Assembly (NCBI RefSeq): GCF_001571245.1
Contig: NZ_BCTK01000006.1
Coordinates: 124,001-188,000 of the forward strand
DNA length: 64,000 bases
Source of the DNA: Achromobacter piechaudii NBRC 102461
GTDB lineage: Bacteria; Pseudomonadota; Gammaproteobacteria; Burkholderiales; Burkholderiaceae_B
Direction of reading: 5' to 3'
Made by a program: the position numbers and the translations under genes. Under the pieces are notes generated by a model that saw only the letters and a list, made by a program, of their open reading frames with translations, was not told where the DNA came from and did not search any database. Of the stretch, positions 63,244-64,000 are shown in pieces. Every line of letters starts with the position of its first letter. The first letter of the stretch is position 1.

Positions 63244-63981
63244 ATGATTTCGTTTGAAGGACAGGTGGCCGCGATCACGGGCGCGGGCAATGGCATCGGC
63301 TTGGCGACGGCGCGGCTGATGGCGGCCCACGGCGCTCGGCTGGTGTTGACGGACATCGATGGCGCGCGCCTGGAAGAGATTGCGGCCGAGCTGGACCCGA
63401 GCGGCCAACGCGTCTACACGCATGCGCTGGACGTGTCCGTGTCGCACGATTGCGAACGCGTGTTCGAGGCGGCGGCCAAGCATTTCGGCGGGCTGGATCA
63501 TCTGGTGCATTGCGCCGGCATCTATCCCGAGCAACTGGTCAAGGACACCAGCGACGAGGCGTGGCGCACGCTGATGCGGGTCAATCTGGACGGCACGTTC
63601 TACGTCTGCCGCGCCGCCCAGCGCCACTTGCGCCACAACGGCTCGATCGTGCTGCTGACCTCGCTGGCTGCACAACGCGGCAGCTACGCGCATGCCGCCT
63701 ATTCGGCGTCCAAGGGCGCGGTGCAGAGCTTCGCGCGCAGTCTGGCGCTGGAGCTTGCGCCGCAGATCCGCGTGAACGCGGTGGCGCCCGGCATCATCGC
63801 CACGTCCATGACGCACGACCTGATTGGCCAGAAGGGCGCGCATCTGCTCGAAACGACGCCGCTGCGCCGCTTCGGCACCGCCGAGGAAATCGCCGGCTCG
63901 ATCGCTTTCCTGTGTTCGCCGCTGGCCGGTTTCGTGACGGGCGAAGTCATGCAGGTCAACGGCGGCATCTACATCGCTTAA
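63244..63981 (+). CDS. SDR-family oxidoreductase, divergent from the Liv operon
   Basis: The product is 245 residues from the ATG at 63244. TGAGNGIG loop, CAGIYPEQL in place of the usual NNAG, catalytic Ser in LTSLAAQRG and YSASK. The C-terminus ends QVNGGIYIA. It is complete. It shares the control region with the Liv importer and dehydrogenase operon, so it probably acts on the same compound class. Confidence 0.93.
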   Translation: MISFEGQVAAITGAGNGIGLATARLMAAHGARLVLTDIDGARLEEIAAELDPSGQRVYTHALDVSVSHDCERVFEAAAKHFGGLDHLVHCAGIYPEQLVKDTSDEAWRTLMRVNLDGTFYVCRAAQRHLRHNGSIVLLTSLAAQRGSYAHAAYSASKGAVQSFARSLALELAPQIRVNAVAPGIIATSMTHDLIGQKGAHLLETTPLRRFGTAEEIAGSIAFLCSPLAGFVTGEVMQVNGGIYIA

Positions 63982-64000
63982 AGTGAGGGACGCCGCCATC

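Overview
The window looks like a chromosomal segment of a GC-rich betaproteobacterium of the Alcaligenaceae (Achromobacter/Bordetella type). This rests on two Bug/TctC-type periplasmic receptors, many LysR and IclR regulators with catabolic operons, the hemA-prfA-prmC-grxD-ubiX block, and the overall codon use. It is an inference from gene content; no 16S rRNA gene is present. No phage, transposase, integrase, CRISPR array or replication origin was found.

Layout. 1-2767: a truncated Bug receptor, a LysR regulator and an M20 amidohydrolase, with matching 23-bp palindromes in both promoter regions. 2764-5262: a large MscS-type channel. 5308-11381 (minus strand): the most interesting locus. A TPP riboswitch precedes six tightly coupled genes: a LuxE-like acyl-protein synthetase, a LuxC-like acyl-CoA reductase, a ThiXYZ-type ABC importer (ATPase, permease, THI5/NMT1-like binding protein) and a short-chain dehydrogenase. 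Read together they suggest import of an oxidised (carboxylate) thiamin fragment and its two-step reduction to an alcohol such as HMP or hydroxyethylthiazole. 11453-13228: a PIN-domain gene with a coupled 257-residue partner, beside two identical tRNA-Phe genes that each have a terminator.

13445-17759: housekeeping genes hemA, prfA, prmC, grxD and ubiX. 17854-19894: an unknown protein and an orphan MetQ-like binding protein. 19953-24979: SDR, citryl-CoA-lyase-like enzyme, CoA ligase and Bug receptor, divergent from an IclR regulator with two matching operators. 24927-30199: sulfite/nitrite reductase with DUF934, a DUF2970 membrane protein, and a second LysR paralogous to the first, divergent from a DUF3100 membrane protein. 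30245-33522: small stress or envelope genes (coiled-coil protein, GST, carbonic anhydrase, FxLYD protein, PsiF).

33624-41817: a beta-ketoadipate-branch operon (pcaI, pcaJ, catC, YciI-like, pcaD, cyclase), its divergent IclR regulator, and a hydroxyacyl-CoA dehydrogenase / AtoE-type transporter / SDR group. Both groups carry the same GTTCT-N5-AGAAC type of box, so they probably form one regulon. 41901-51528: ppc, queC, an MFS/acetyltransferase pair with divergent LysR, ilvD and another LysR. 51551-62836: a ten-gene minus-strand operon with a Liv-type ABC importer, an SDR and a complete 2-oxoacid dehydrogenase (fused E1 alpha-beta, a VOC protein, E2, E3). A divergent SDR gene closes the window.
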